Source: Cudoniella acicularis (Eukaryota > Ascomycota > Leotiomycetes > Helotiales > Helotiaceae). Taken from it: 33,533 bases of DNA. Where the stretch lies: contig JAAMPI010000519.1 of assembly GCA_013054445.1 (NCBI GenBank), positions 1 to 33,533 of the forward strand, given 5' to 3'. A program made the translations under genes and the position numbers. Position 1 is the first letter of the stretch; every line of letters begins with the position of its first letter. Shown piece by piece: positions 1-9,467 of this stretch. The notes beneath the pieces are model-generated. The model saw nothing but the letters and a program-made list of their open reading frames with translations, had not been told where the DNA came from and ran no database searches.

Positions 1-3000
1 TTAGGGCAGTTGATTAAATTCTCTCGAGGTTCTTCGGTGTCCTCTGACTATAGGCAATCCTTCTATCTTATTAAATACTTGATCTTACCTCTAACCTATC
101 TAAAACTTAGGATCTGATCGATTTCGTATTCGAGTTCTAGGTTAACTAGTTAGATATCGACGTAGGGTACGCGCGGCGCCTCTAATAGTGCTTTTTCGAG
201 TAGGGATATATAGAAGACTAGATATATGTTTATATTTCTAGGTAGGGCTAATTTAAATGTTAATAGTCCCCTAGTAGTCTTGATTATATATAGTCCGATC
301 TTCTTATAGTCAAGCTTGTCGTTCGGTCGCTTAGTGTTAATGTTTTTTCTAAGAAGGTAAACCCTGTCTCTCTCTTTTAAGGTAGGCTCTTGACTATGTT
401 TTTAATTATAGTAGAAAACGTTCTTTTCTATTATAAATTTAAGTTCTTTCGCGAGTTCTACGTAAAGCACTTTTATCTTGTCGACCTAGATTCGGGTATA
501 TTAGTTCTCGATGTCCGTAAGTCCTAGTTCCCGATATACTACGAGTTCGTAGTTATAGTTCGTATAGAATAGCGTAACAAGTATCGTGTCCGTTATAGAA
601 CTATTATAAGAGAACTACGCTATTAGTAACATCTCTACCTAATTGTTTTATTAATAGTTTATATAATATCTTAAATATACTTCGATCACTTGGTTTATTC
701 TCTCGGTTCCTCTATTCGTCTAAAGATAGAACGCTATTAACATCTTTCGCTTGACCCTAAGGTAGGCGGTTAGCGCTATCTAAAATTTTGACGTAAAGAG
801 CTTGTCTCGATCTGATATAATCTCTTCTAGTAGCCTATATCGAGCGACTATCTCCTTTAGGAACACGTAGGCTAGGTCCTCTATCGTACTACTTTCTATA
901 TAAGGTATTAGAATTACGTACTTCGTAAGTCTTTTAGTGATGACTAGGATAGAGTCGTATTCTACTCTCGTTATTCGATTAAGGGACCTTAGTAGCTTGA
1001 CGATAAAGTCTTATAATATCGTTTTCTATAGTATAGGTGACATAGGCACCGTTCCTATTTGCCCGTAGGGAGGATAGCGGCTAGATTTGTTTCGGATATA
1101 GGTGTCGTAGTCGCCGACTACCTGATTAACTAGTGTCCTTAGCTTAGGGCACTAGTAGTTCCGCGCTATTCTTTCGTACGTTCTTCTTACTCCCTGATAG
1201 CCGTAAGCTAGTAGCGAATACTAGTCAGCGATAAAGTCTCGGATTATTATCGAGGGGATAAACACTTTCCTCGTCTTAGCTCGTCGTAGAGTTCCGTCCT
1301 TTATATAAAGTTTCTTGTCTAAATATAGGTCGTACTTGACTTCCTATCTAGTGGCTTCGCGGATCCGCTCGATCTACGGGCCTAAGTCGTTCGTGGCTAT
1401 AATTTCTCTAATTACTAGGGCAAGGTCCCCGTTTTCTAAAGTACGGAGGATCGCTATTTCCTCGTATTACTTGTCGTTTTCGTACCCTAGTTTTCGACTA
1501 AGAGCGTCTACTCTAGCGTTATTAGTTTCTTTAACATGTTTTATCGTAAGGTCGTAGCTCGCTAATTCCTTTAACTATCTAGCTAACCGTCTGTCGTCTA
1601 GGATCTTTATTATCGTAAAGGTCCGTAGATTTATATAGTCGGTATAGATAGTAATCGGGAATCGAGCTCCCTAAAGATAAACTCGCTAATGTCGTAGTGC
1701 TTCTACTATCGTAAGTAGTTCTTTTTCGTAAATATTATAATTTTGTTCGGCAGGCGATATCTTTCGCGAAAAGTAGGCTATAGGGTATAGCTTACCGTTG
1801 TCGTCNNNTTAGAGGTATACTACTCNNGTCTAGGTATCGGATACGTCGGTCTCGACGATNCTTGGCTTGTCATCCCGATAGCTACGTAGNATAGGNTCNT
1901 CCTTAAATCNCTANTTNATCTACTCGAATACTAGGTTNNTNNTTTCGTCTTATANNAACTCGATATCTTTTCTTATAAGTNNTATAAGTGGTTNCGCTAG
2001 CCCTAAATATCCCTTNATAAATATTCGGNAGAAATTAGCGAATCCTANGAATATNTAGACGTCCTTAACGTTTTATAGTNTTNTCTATTCCGTNATTGCC
2101 CTTGTNTTGTCGGGGTCGACGGCGATNTCTCCTAGTCTAACNACGTAGCCTANGAAGGTCGTCGTNCGTACTCCGAATTAGTANTTNNATANCTTAAGTC
2201 NNGANTCGACTNNTATAAGTNCTTNTATNACNTGTNTTANNTANNTNNANTNNTCTTNNTCNCGNTCNGAGAAGACTANNAGGTCNTCTANGTAANATAT
2301 AACCGTNATTCNTAAGAATCTNCGAAGGATCTCGTNNTTTTATCGTTAGTAAATAGCCGGNNCGTTNGTTAATCCGAATAGTATTATCGTATACTCTTAT
2401 AGTCCTAAAGGTAAGAGGAATACCGTTATCTATTCGTANCCTTCNTTAATCCTAATNAANTTAAACGCGCTNCGTTAGTCTAANTTNNTAAATATAATAG
2501 CCCTTACTAGCCTGTCNCGTANGTANTACGCGTTAGGTATCGGGTATATATCCCTGATTATCGCGGCATTTAGCCCTCGATAATCTATATAAGGTCGTCC
2601 GTTAGGATCCCCTTTCTTATATACTAATAGTATATTAGCGGTAGCGAGTGATTTTGACTTCCTTATCTAACCCTTCTTTACTACTTCTTCTATATATTTC
2701 TCGAGCGTCCCTAAGGTTTACGGATTATATCGTCGACACTTTTTCGGATATTAGCTATATCCTTTCTTTAAGTTTGATCATATGATCTTATAGTTTATNT
2801 TCCGGTANAGCCCTTATATCTTCGNGGTTATCGAANANNTTTACGAATTCTTAATACTATAGCGGTATAACCGTTTTATCTANCTTGATTTCTAATATCT
2901 ANTTACCCTTATTAGTAGCCTTATCGCCTAAGGTTATATATACCTCTCGTAGGTCGGTTAGTTATTCGACCTTCTTATACTCGTATCGTATAAAGTTTAT

Positions 3001-5139
3001 CGTACTTATCGTCTAGTCGATACTTAGATTATATTANTTAATCTATAGTATTNCGAGAATTATTAGATNTCTNTCGANNNNGACAACGTCTAAGTCAATC
3101 TCTTCGAAATGTCCTTCTAGTATAGTTAGGGGNAGCTGNCTAGCTTCCCGCCTAANCTATCNNTCGATCCCNGCCTACTTGCCTCNTAAGAGCGCGAGCT
3201 AGTACGGTTTCCGTAATAATTCTATAGGGATTAGCTAATTCGTAGCGAAGTTAGGGTCGATATAGTTTTTTTATACCCCCGAATCGATTATAGCTCTCGT
3301 TAGAATTCCTTTTAGCCTAATATTAATAATAAGTTGTCCGTATCCGGCGGTCGTAATAGCTTCTTAGATTCGTGTTTCGATAATAGTATTATCTGTTAAT
3401 TGATTTTCTTATACCCTTTACTAATCCGTAGCTTCTATAAGTCGGTACGGAACGTATATCTATAGCTTACTTGTTCTTATAATCTAGTCCCGGGTATACT
3501 TAGCCCTTAAGCCGACTATTAGTATAGTTCTTTCTTAGATCCTTTCGTTATTACTTATCCCGATTATTTCTTAGACGCTTCCGGGTTCCGTTTCCTCGTC
3601 GAAGATCGATAATCGTTTCTTATAGATTAGTATAATAGCGATATAACGGCGCTCTCCTAGCTCGTTATATTAGGCTACGAAGACGATTCTTCGCGTATCC
3701 CGATATATAATTCGATATAGTTCTTCGAAGGCAGGTTCGTCTCGTGTCTCCTAGTCCTCTTCGAAGTANGGCTTGTCTGCCTATTAGTTTGGCCCGTTAC
3801 TAACTAATAGTCTCTATATCCGTATATCGTTATTAACTTAGGTAAATACCTAGTGTTCTCTAACTTCTAATAATAGGTCTAGTTTATTAAGTTCTTAATC
3901 TAAATCCTCTTAATTCCTTACCTACGATAATATTCCCTACTATTCGAGCTATTCCTCGCTAGTAGTTCGAAGGTCTCTCNTCTTAATACCTCTTTNCTCG
4001 TTATCGTTATTAATAAATTCTAGAAGGACTATGTCCCCGGAATTATCCTGTTTAAGTAGTAGGTCTACCTACGACGATATTCCCTATCGCTCTAGTTGTT
4101 CGTCCGTAGCGGTACTTAGGTCCCTTATTAAGGCGTCTATCTCGCTACCGTCTTCGCTAGGTTCGGCGGGTCCCTATTATTCGGNCACCCGTTCGGTTAT
4201 TCCGAACTCTCGGACTAGTTTCTTCTATAGCTTTCCGCCCTTCTTTCTTAGGCTTCCTTTCTTATAGTTCCTTACTATATGTCTTACGGCTCCGTAGGTA
4301 AAACATAACTAGTTTTTAAGTCGTCGTTCNCTTTNTATCGGTTAAGAGGGTTATTTTGTCTATTATAGCGACTTCTCTTNTTATTAGGGTAAGCTTTTCC
4401 CGGATCGCTTGTCTTTAGGGTTATTATATCCTGATCGACCTCGACCTATACTAGCCTAGTCGCGTATTCGTTCGTATAGTCGGTTATCGACTCGTACGCT
4501 AGCGTCGATTAAAGCGTTGATATTAACAGGCTAATAATCAAATCGAGCGAGCTCGTCTTTTATATTGTCTTTAAGTCTTCGGTTATAGTGGCTTATTAGC
4601 GCGTCTATATCTTATCCCGTTTTAGTTACGTGTCTTTAGAACTCGATAGTATAGTTGATTGCCGACCCGGTTTAGTAGAGTCTAAATAGTTTTCGTACTA
4701 CTGTTTTCTTTTTATCGATATCGCCGAATACTCTTCTAATCTCGGTCTTAAATCCTTTAAATGACCTAAAGATCCTGTTTAATACTTCTATTCTCTACGC
4801 TCTTGTCGTAGCGGAGAGATAGTTCCTTAAGAATAGTTCGATCTACTTAGCGGCTTCTCCCCGAAGGTAAGAGGCGGCCTAGATACTATAAGCGTCCGTA
4901 GTCTCGAACTTTTCGTTATAGAATCGAAAGTAGATTTCTATTTATANGATAAAGGTNTNNAGGTCTTCNCTNTTTCNNTTATANTTNTTANGGACGGATA
5001 CTTTTAATCCTTCGTTTACCTCGACCTTAACCGCTATTATAGATACGTCGGGTATTCCTTTATCGAGGTCTAGCGTAAGATTGACTCTACTAGCGCTTAC
5101 GCTAGTAGTCGCGTTCTTAGATCGTAAAGCTATCGTTAT
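1..5139 (-). pseudogene. Degenerate gag-pol polyprotein of Ty3/gypsy element
   Basis: Translating the minus strand gives the gag start near 5139 (ATA where ATG is expected, then TIALRSKNATTS). A CCHC knuckle at about 4261-4315 reads CFTYGAVRHIVRNY, with two cysteines turned to tyrosine. The aspartic protease signature IIDSG lies near 3285. The RT block GRPYIDYRGLNAAI lies near 2560-2605 and the catalytic YLDD near 2282-2300. RNase H ([16 protein letters not shown]) lies near 1690-1740, integrase core (DFIVKLLRSLNRITRVEYDS) near 940-1005, and the chromodomain tail at 1-60. Stops are all TAA/TAG, explained by C-to-T or G-to-A changes at CAA, CAG and TGG codons. Gag and pol appear as one long frame or two adjacent ones; the junction could not be fixed because of Ns and stops. 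Confidence 0.9.
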
Positions 5140-5248
5140 AATACTCTTACTTTAAGACTAGTACTTAAAGTATAACGGATCGGGTCTATTTAACTAAAGA
5201 CGACGCCTTAGGTAAGTAGGAGGTCTGTCGGATTAATAGTATAAAAGT

Positions 5249-5679
5249 GTCGAATAAGGTAATACTAATCGGGTTTATTAACTAAAAAGCTTAATACGTT
5301 ATAAATAAAGATAAGTCAAAGTATAATATAAGATTATTAAAGTAAGTTAAGTACGAAGCTCTTATCTAGTAAAGAAATCCCTCTACTTATATAGATCCTT
5401 TATTCTTATAAGCCGTAGGTAGTAGGGAGGGCCGAAGATCGATCGGTCCTCCTACTAAGCCTCGGCCTTCGATCCTATTACCTATAGGCCGTAGGCAGTA
5501 GCGAGGGCCGAAGATCGATCGGTCCTCGTACTAAGCCTCGGCCTTCGATCCTATCACCTGACTAGTCACGTGACTAGTCATATGATCTCGTGACTTANGA
5601 CCCTNGTTCTCTATACTNTTCCCGTTAGTCGTAGCCGAGCCTTAGGCCTAGGCCTACACGTGATTCCTGATTCGTAACA
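5249..5679 (-). repeat. 5' LTR of the minus-strand gypsy element
   Basis: On the minus strand it begins TGTTACGAATCAGGAATC at 5679, the usual TG start of a gypsy LTR. It lies just upstream of the gag start. It contains a 76-bp tandem duplication and palindromic ACTAGTCACGTGACTAGT near 5563-5580. The far end is set by a possible TGTCGAATA at 5249 and is only a guess, since RIP may have changed the terminal CA. Confidence 0.55.
5410..5562. repeat. Two tandem 76-bp units inside the LTR, each with an inverted repeat
   Basis: The block beginning GCCGTAGG at 5412 recurs at 5488 with few changes, a period of 76 bp. Each unit contains GGCCGAAGATCGATCGG followed by CTCGGCCTTCGATCC, so each copy could fold into a hairpin. 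Such copy-number changes are common in LTR U3 regions. Confidence 0.8.
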
Positions 5680-5984
5680 TTTGCGTACCCGGTCCCGAAG
5701 AGGTTATTACTACGCTATCTTAAGAAGTAGATTTATTAGGGGTGCTTAAGGTAGAGTATAGTTGTCTTATAGAGGTATTATAATAAAGCGGGGTAAAAAT
5801 AAGGCGGGTCACCTACGGTTACGGGGTAGAACGGATATAACTTAGAGGATATACGCCGAAATCTAACGCACGTATACTTCTACCGCGTTATAAGATTTAA
5901 CCCTAACACTTTATTACTCTACTATACTTGTTTAATTATATAAGTAAATCTTATATAGAGAAGTCTTTCCCGTTAAATACCGTA

Positions 5985-6150
5985 TAAAAACCAAGTAGTA
6001 TATATAAACTAAGTAGTATATAAAACCTAAGACGTATATAAACACTAAGTACTATATAGAAACCAAGTAGTATATAGAAACCAAATAGTATATAGAAACT
6101 AAGTAGTATATAGAAACTAAGAGGTATATAGAAACCAAAATATATAAGGG
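5985..6150. repeat. 18-bp tandem repeat array, about nine copies
   Basis: Units such as AAACCAAGTAGTATATAG repeat head to tail with small substitutions (CCAAGT, CTAAGT, CCAAAT). Because 18 is a multiple of three, the minus strand stays open and would encode a hydrophobic hexapeptide repeat of the FYILLG type. That reading frame is most likely a by-product of the array rather than a gene. Confidence 0.85.
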
Positions 6151-6559
6151 TCACCTCGATTTTTAGATAGTCTCTATCAGGATAAACCCTTAACGCCTGG
6201 CCTTTTAGATAACTACTAGCCGGAGTAGTTTGGGTTTTAATATAGATTTTTAGCTTACTTAAAGTTCTATTAGGCTAAATTCGTATACTTTAAGCTAAAA
6301 CACTCCGAATTATACTATTATAATTCGGACTGCTTTAGCTTAAAATATAAACAAGGTATATACGCGATCTTATAATATATTAAGGTATCCTATTTCAGAC
6401 GTAACTACTTCGAGATATATTGTTTTAAACTGATATAGTCGTAATTATAGTATTCTAAATCTAAAATAGAGTTTCGAAAAGCTTATTCACTAGATAGTTC
6501 GTTATACTATAATTTTATATGATTCCGGGGTTGCCCGTCCTATATATAAGGGGCCGAGT

Positions 6560-6960
6560 TAGGTCTTAAGGCGCTAGCGTTAAGAATAGGCAAAATTCGG
6601 CTCCCTAACGCTCGCGTATCTATTTAGGAATAGAATAAGATTCGGCTCCCTAACGCTAGCGTATCTATTATAATAGCGCTTAAGGAGCGCCGGCGTTAAA
6701 AAGGGAGTAGAAATTAGCTCCCTAACGTTAGCGTATCCGTTTCGCTAGCGCTTGACGAACGCTAGCGTTTAGATTAGAATAAGATTCGACTACCCGACGC
6801 TAGCGTTAAAAGGGAGTAGAAAGTAGCTCTCTGATATTAGCGTATCTATTTCGCTAGCGCTTGACGAACGCTAGTACTAGGAATAGAATAAAATTCGGTA
6901 CCCGACCCTAGCGTATCTGCTCGATAGACGTTAGGAAGCGCTAGCGAAACGAATTCCTAG
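6560..6960. repeat. Interspersed CGCTAGCG / GGCTCCCTAACGC repeats
   Basis: At least six irregular copies of the phrase CCCTAACGCTAGCGTATC, alternating with its inverted form and with GGGAGTAGAAA spacers. The core GCTAGC and CGCTAGCG are self-complementary. The repeat is richer in CpG than its surroundings. No coding or known element signature was recognised. Confidence 0.7.
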
Positions 6961-7194
6961 CCTTAGGCCGAAATATTTTTAGTGTTAATAATCTAGCTAA
7001 AAAGGTCAAAACATTATTAGTTTTATATTTTAGGCCGAAACATTTCGGATGTTTAATAATCTGACTAAAAAGGTTAAAACATAGACGTAAATCTATTCTA
7101 TTAAAGATATTTTTAGCGTTAATAATTAGACCTAAAAGGTCAGAATATCGACTTAGTTCTATTCTAGTAAAAGAAAAATCTTTAGAGAAATTTC

Positions 7195-7375
7195 TTAAGC
7201 GATTTCTCTTAAAATTCTAAGGCTCTTACGAGAATTCTCTTACGATATCTACGGACTTAGGAGTATTCTCTTAAGATCTATAAGGTTTTAAGAGAATTCT
7301 CTTAAGAGAATTATCTTAAGAGAATCCTCTTACGATATCTACGGTCCTAAGATTATTCTCTTAAGATCTATAGGG
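7195..7375. repeat. Cluster of CTTAAGAGAATTCTCTTAAG palindromes
   Basis: Repeated overlapping copies of TTCTCTTAAGAGAA and its variants, plus two copies of CTTACGATATCTACGG (about 7239 and 7330). The sequence is highly self-complementary and may be a degenerate inverted-repeat satellite or a relic of a small transposon terminus. Confidence 0.6.
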
Positions 7376-7388
7376 TCCTACGAGCTAT

Positions 7389-7792
7389 AATGTCCGAAGA
7401 TACTTATCTTAAGAGTAATATTATAAGAGCTATAGAAGATATATATTACGGTTTTATAAGTTCGATAGTAAACGTGGTATATATTAACGAAGAGGTCGCT
7501 TAGGGAGTAGGAATCTAGCCCCCGAGTAAGGCTTTCTACTAGTAATATTTTTAGAAGTTATAAGAAAAGGTTTACGAAGTTATATATACGCTATAATTAA
7601 ATAAGAGGACATAGATATAAATATACTAACGAGGTCCTAGGCTCTTCTTTAATTGTCTATATTACCTAAATGTTAACTAAAGTAAAATACGTAAGAGTAA
7701 AAGTAGTCGTTACTACCTTTAAATATACGTCTCTCTATTCTAAAGTAGAGACACGAAGATAGATATCGATTAAGAGCTAATAGGGGTTTTAT
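7389..7792 (+). pseudogene. RIP-mutated short open frame, product unknown
   Basis: From an ATG at 7389 the plus frame reads MSEDTYLKSNIIRAIEDIYY and runs about 130 codons to a TGA near 7790. It is broken only by TAG/TAA codons, many where tryptophan or glutamine would fit (for example before GVGI and PPSKAFY). A later patch reads RGPRLFFNCLYYLNVN. The pattern suggests a former gene or exon altered by RIP, but I do not recognise a family, and open frames can occur by chance in RIP-mutated DNA. Confidence 0.3.
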
Positions 7793-8290
7793 GATTTCTA
7801 GAATTATAAAACCCCTGTCTAGTCTTATAAAAGAACAAGAACTAAATAGAATTATATATTATAAGAACAACCGGCACTATAAAGGGGCTTATAGATCGTA
7901 GCCTATTTTTAGATCTAAAAGGGGTCTAAATCTAGCTCTCTTTACTTAGACTTAAGAGGGTTGATTCGGGCCCTCTACTACCTAATTAAGCCCTTCCTTC
8001 GGCTAAGATTTTAAGATGATTAAGGGTTTAAATACGGCTCCTTACTACCTTAGGTTAGAGGGGATCGATTTAGGCCCCTTATTATATAGTTAAACTATAG
8101 GTATAGAATCGGCTCCGATGCCCCTATAGGCAACCGATACGAAAGTCCTTAAAGGCAACGACTAGAATAGAGGGTCTTTAATAAAACACGGCCTAGAACA
8201 ACGGACAATTCTTAATTATATTAGGCTTAATACTAGAAGTATATTAAAACTGACCTAGGTAGATTACTTTTTAGTATTAATAGATAATAT
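7793..8290. other. AT-rich stretch without a recognisable gene
   Basis: RIP-like composition. A few GC-richer phrases (GGGCCCTCTACTACC, GGCCCCTTATTATA) recur at about 7967-8080 but make no clear repeat unit. No convincing frame was found on either strand. Confidence 0.5.
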
Positions 8291-8291
8291 A

Positions 8292-8810
8292 AATGTTAAA
8301 CGTAACGACGAGAGGAAAAGAAAAAAGAGAAAGAACGAGGGAATAAACAGGAGAAAGGATACTTTAATTAAGAAGGCTTATAAATTAGGGGACCTCGATA
8401 ATATTAACGTGGCTCTAATTATTTATAAGTATAGTCGATATACTATATATAGATCTAGGGACTATATATCATAGCCACTATCTATAGTAGAGATAATAAA
8501 TAAAAGTAATTATTTATTTAAAATATACGACCGGTACTAATACTTATATAATAAACTACTTATCTTCTCCTAAAGAATATATTACCGGAAGACATTAAGA
8601 AACGCCTTTCTAAACCTATAAGAGAGAAAAAATTACCTCGGTAAAATAAAAAGGGAAAAATAAATAAATAGTAGGCAAACTACCTATAACTAGATAGATA
8701 ACTAGTAGTTTTATAAAAAAGAAATAGTCTAGACTAAAGTTATAGATATTAATAAATAAAGTTACGCCGAATTCTCTTTAAGCTAAAATAGACTATTTTA
8801 AGAGTCCTTT
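8292..8810 (+). pseudogene. MADS-box (SRF-type) domain-like gene, RIP-mutated
   Basis: The plus frame from 8292 reads a lysine/arginine-rich segment (RNDERKRKKRKNEG), then NRRKDTLIKKAYKLGDL and NVALIIYKYSRYTIYRS. This matches the core of the MADS box, in which a basic DNA-contacting helix is followed by LIKKAYEL and a hydrophobic strand of the VALIIY type. MADS proteins are dimeric transcription factors; many ascomycetes carry extra short, diverged MADS-like genes. Downstream frame text continues to about 8800 with TAG/TAA stops only (for example before PLSIVEIINKSNY). The 5' end is unclear. Domain assignment rests on pattern recognition, not on a search. Confidence 0.6.
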
Positions 8811-9467
8811 ATAGCTTAGAGAAGAAATCGAATATAGTTATTAAACTCGTCCTATTTAAGAACAAATAATCCTCGTAAATCGGGATCCTTAAAGAGCTTA
8901 TAATCAGCCTTATAACCTTTCTCGTTCTAGCTAGCTACTTGGTAGGCCTTATCACACCTATATTAGTATTAAAGTTAATATAATACGAGAAAGATTTTTA
9001 ATAGTAGTCTTATCCTATTATAATACTAGAAAGACGAGCACTTATTATACTATTATAGAAAGGCTATCTTCTTTCCGTATCCGTAATATATTCTTATACT
9101 ATTAATCTCTATTAAGAACTATTAGACCTAGTCGTTTAACGCTAGTAGCTTATCTAGTAATAGTAGAAAGATCTATACGACGTCCCGTTCGATTAGCGAA
9201 TATAAACTAAGCTATATATTAGTAATTTTAAAGTACCTTAATCGTCTAAGGATCTTTATAGCGGATACCGGGCTTATAGAACATAAATACGTGACGCTCT
9301 ACGTAGAGAATAGCGACCGTATACCCCTTTTAAACCTGTCCTAATACTAATTCACTACCTCGGCTATTAGTATAGAAGTATAGCGGAATTGTCGTACCGT
9401 TAATATCCTTAATCTCTATCTATAGACGAAGTAGCGAAGCGAAATCTATAATCTTATTAAAGAAGTA
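8811..9467. other. RIP-mutated DNA with an unassigned plus-strand frame
   Basis: Between about 9030 and 9210 the plus strand has a run of codons with few stops (TSTYYTIIERLSSFRIRNIF, then RTIRPSRLTLVAYLVIVERS). A separate frame is open at about 9250-9340. I cannot assign a family. It could be the tail of the MADS-like gene, another decayed gene or chance. Confidence 0.3.

Larger units (their letters stand above)
1..5679 (-). mobile_element. RIP-mutated Ty3/gypsy chromovirus, 3' end cut by window start
   Basis: A nearly complete LTR retrotransposon read on the minus strand. From its 5' side (high coordinates) it shows a 5' LTR ending at 5679, gag with a zinc knuckle, protease, reverse transcriptase, RNase H, integrase and, at the very window start, the chromodomain (SEDTEEPRENLINC). 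That domain order defines the chromovirus branch of Ty3/gypsy. Its 3' LTR lies outside the window. All breaks in the frame are TAA/TAG, and CpA is replaced by TpA, as RIP produces. Single Ns are scattered from 1806 to about 5619, suggesting a consensus over near-identical copies. The element is not capable of transposing as it stands. Very confident on class; the LTR inner boundary is uncertain. Confidence 0.93.
5680..7388. other. AT-rich intergenic DNA with simple repeats, no gene seen
   Basis: No recognisable coding frame. The stretch holds an 18-bp tandem array (about 5985-6150), CGCTAGCG-containing repeats (about 6560-6960) and CTTAAG/GAATTC palindromes (about 7195-7345). TpA is very frequent and CpG is retained, in keeping with RIP-mutated repeat DNA. 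Confidence 0.7.

Noticed and set aside
1..10. TTAGGG at the window start as a telomere repeat
   Set aside because: It is a single unit and is explained as the end of the gypsy chromodomain reading frame on the minus strand.
1315..1557. Plus-strand ORF in the gypsy element
   Set aside because: It lies antisense to the integrase/RNase H region, which has clear family motifs on the other strand.
4031..4267. Plus-strand ORF over gag
   Set aside because: Shadow of the minus-strand gag frame next to the zinc knuckle.
5951..6154. Membrane protein encoded on minus
   Set aside because: The frame is a by-product of an 18-bp tandem repeat and lacks any other gene feature.
5985..7375. CRISPR-like repeats
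   Set aside because: The organism is a fungus and the units are contiguous tandem or palindromic repeats without unique spacers.
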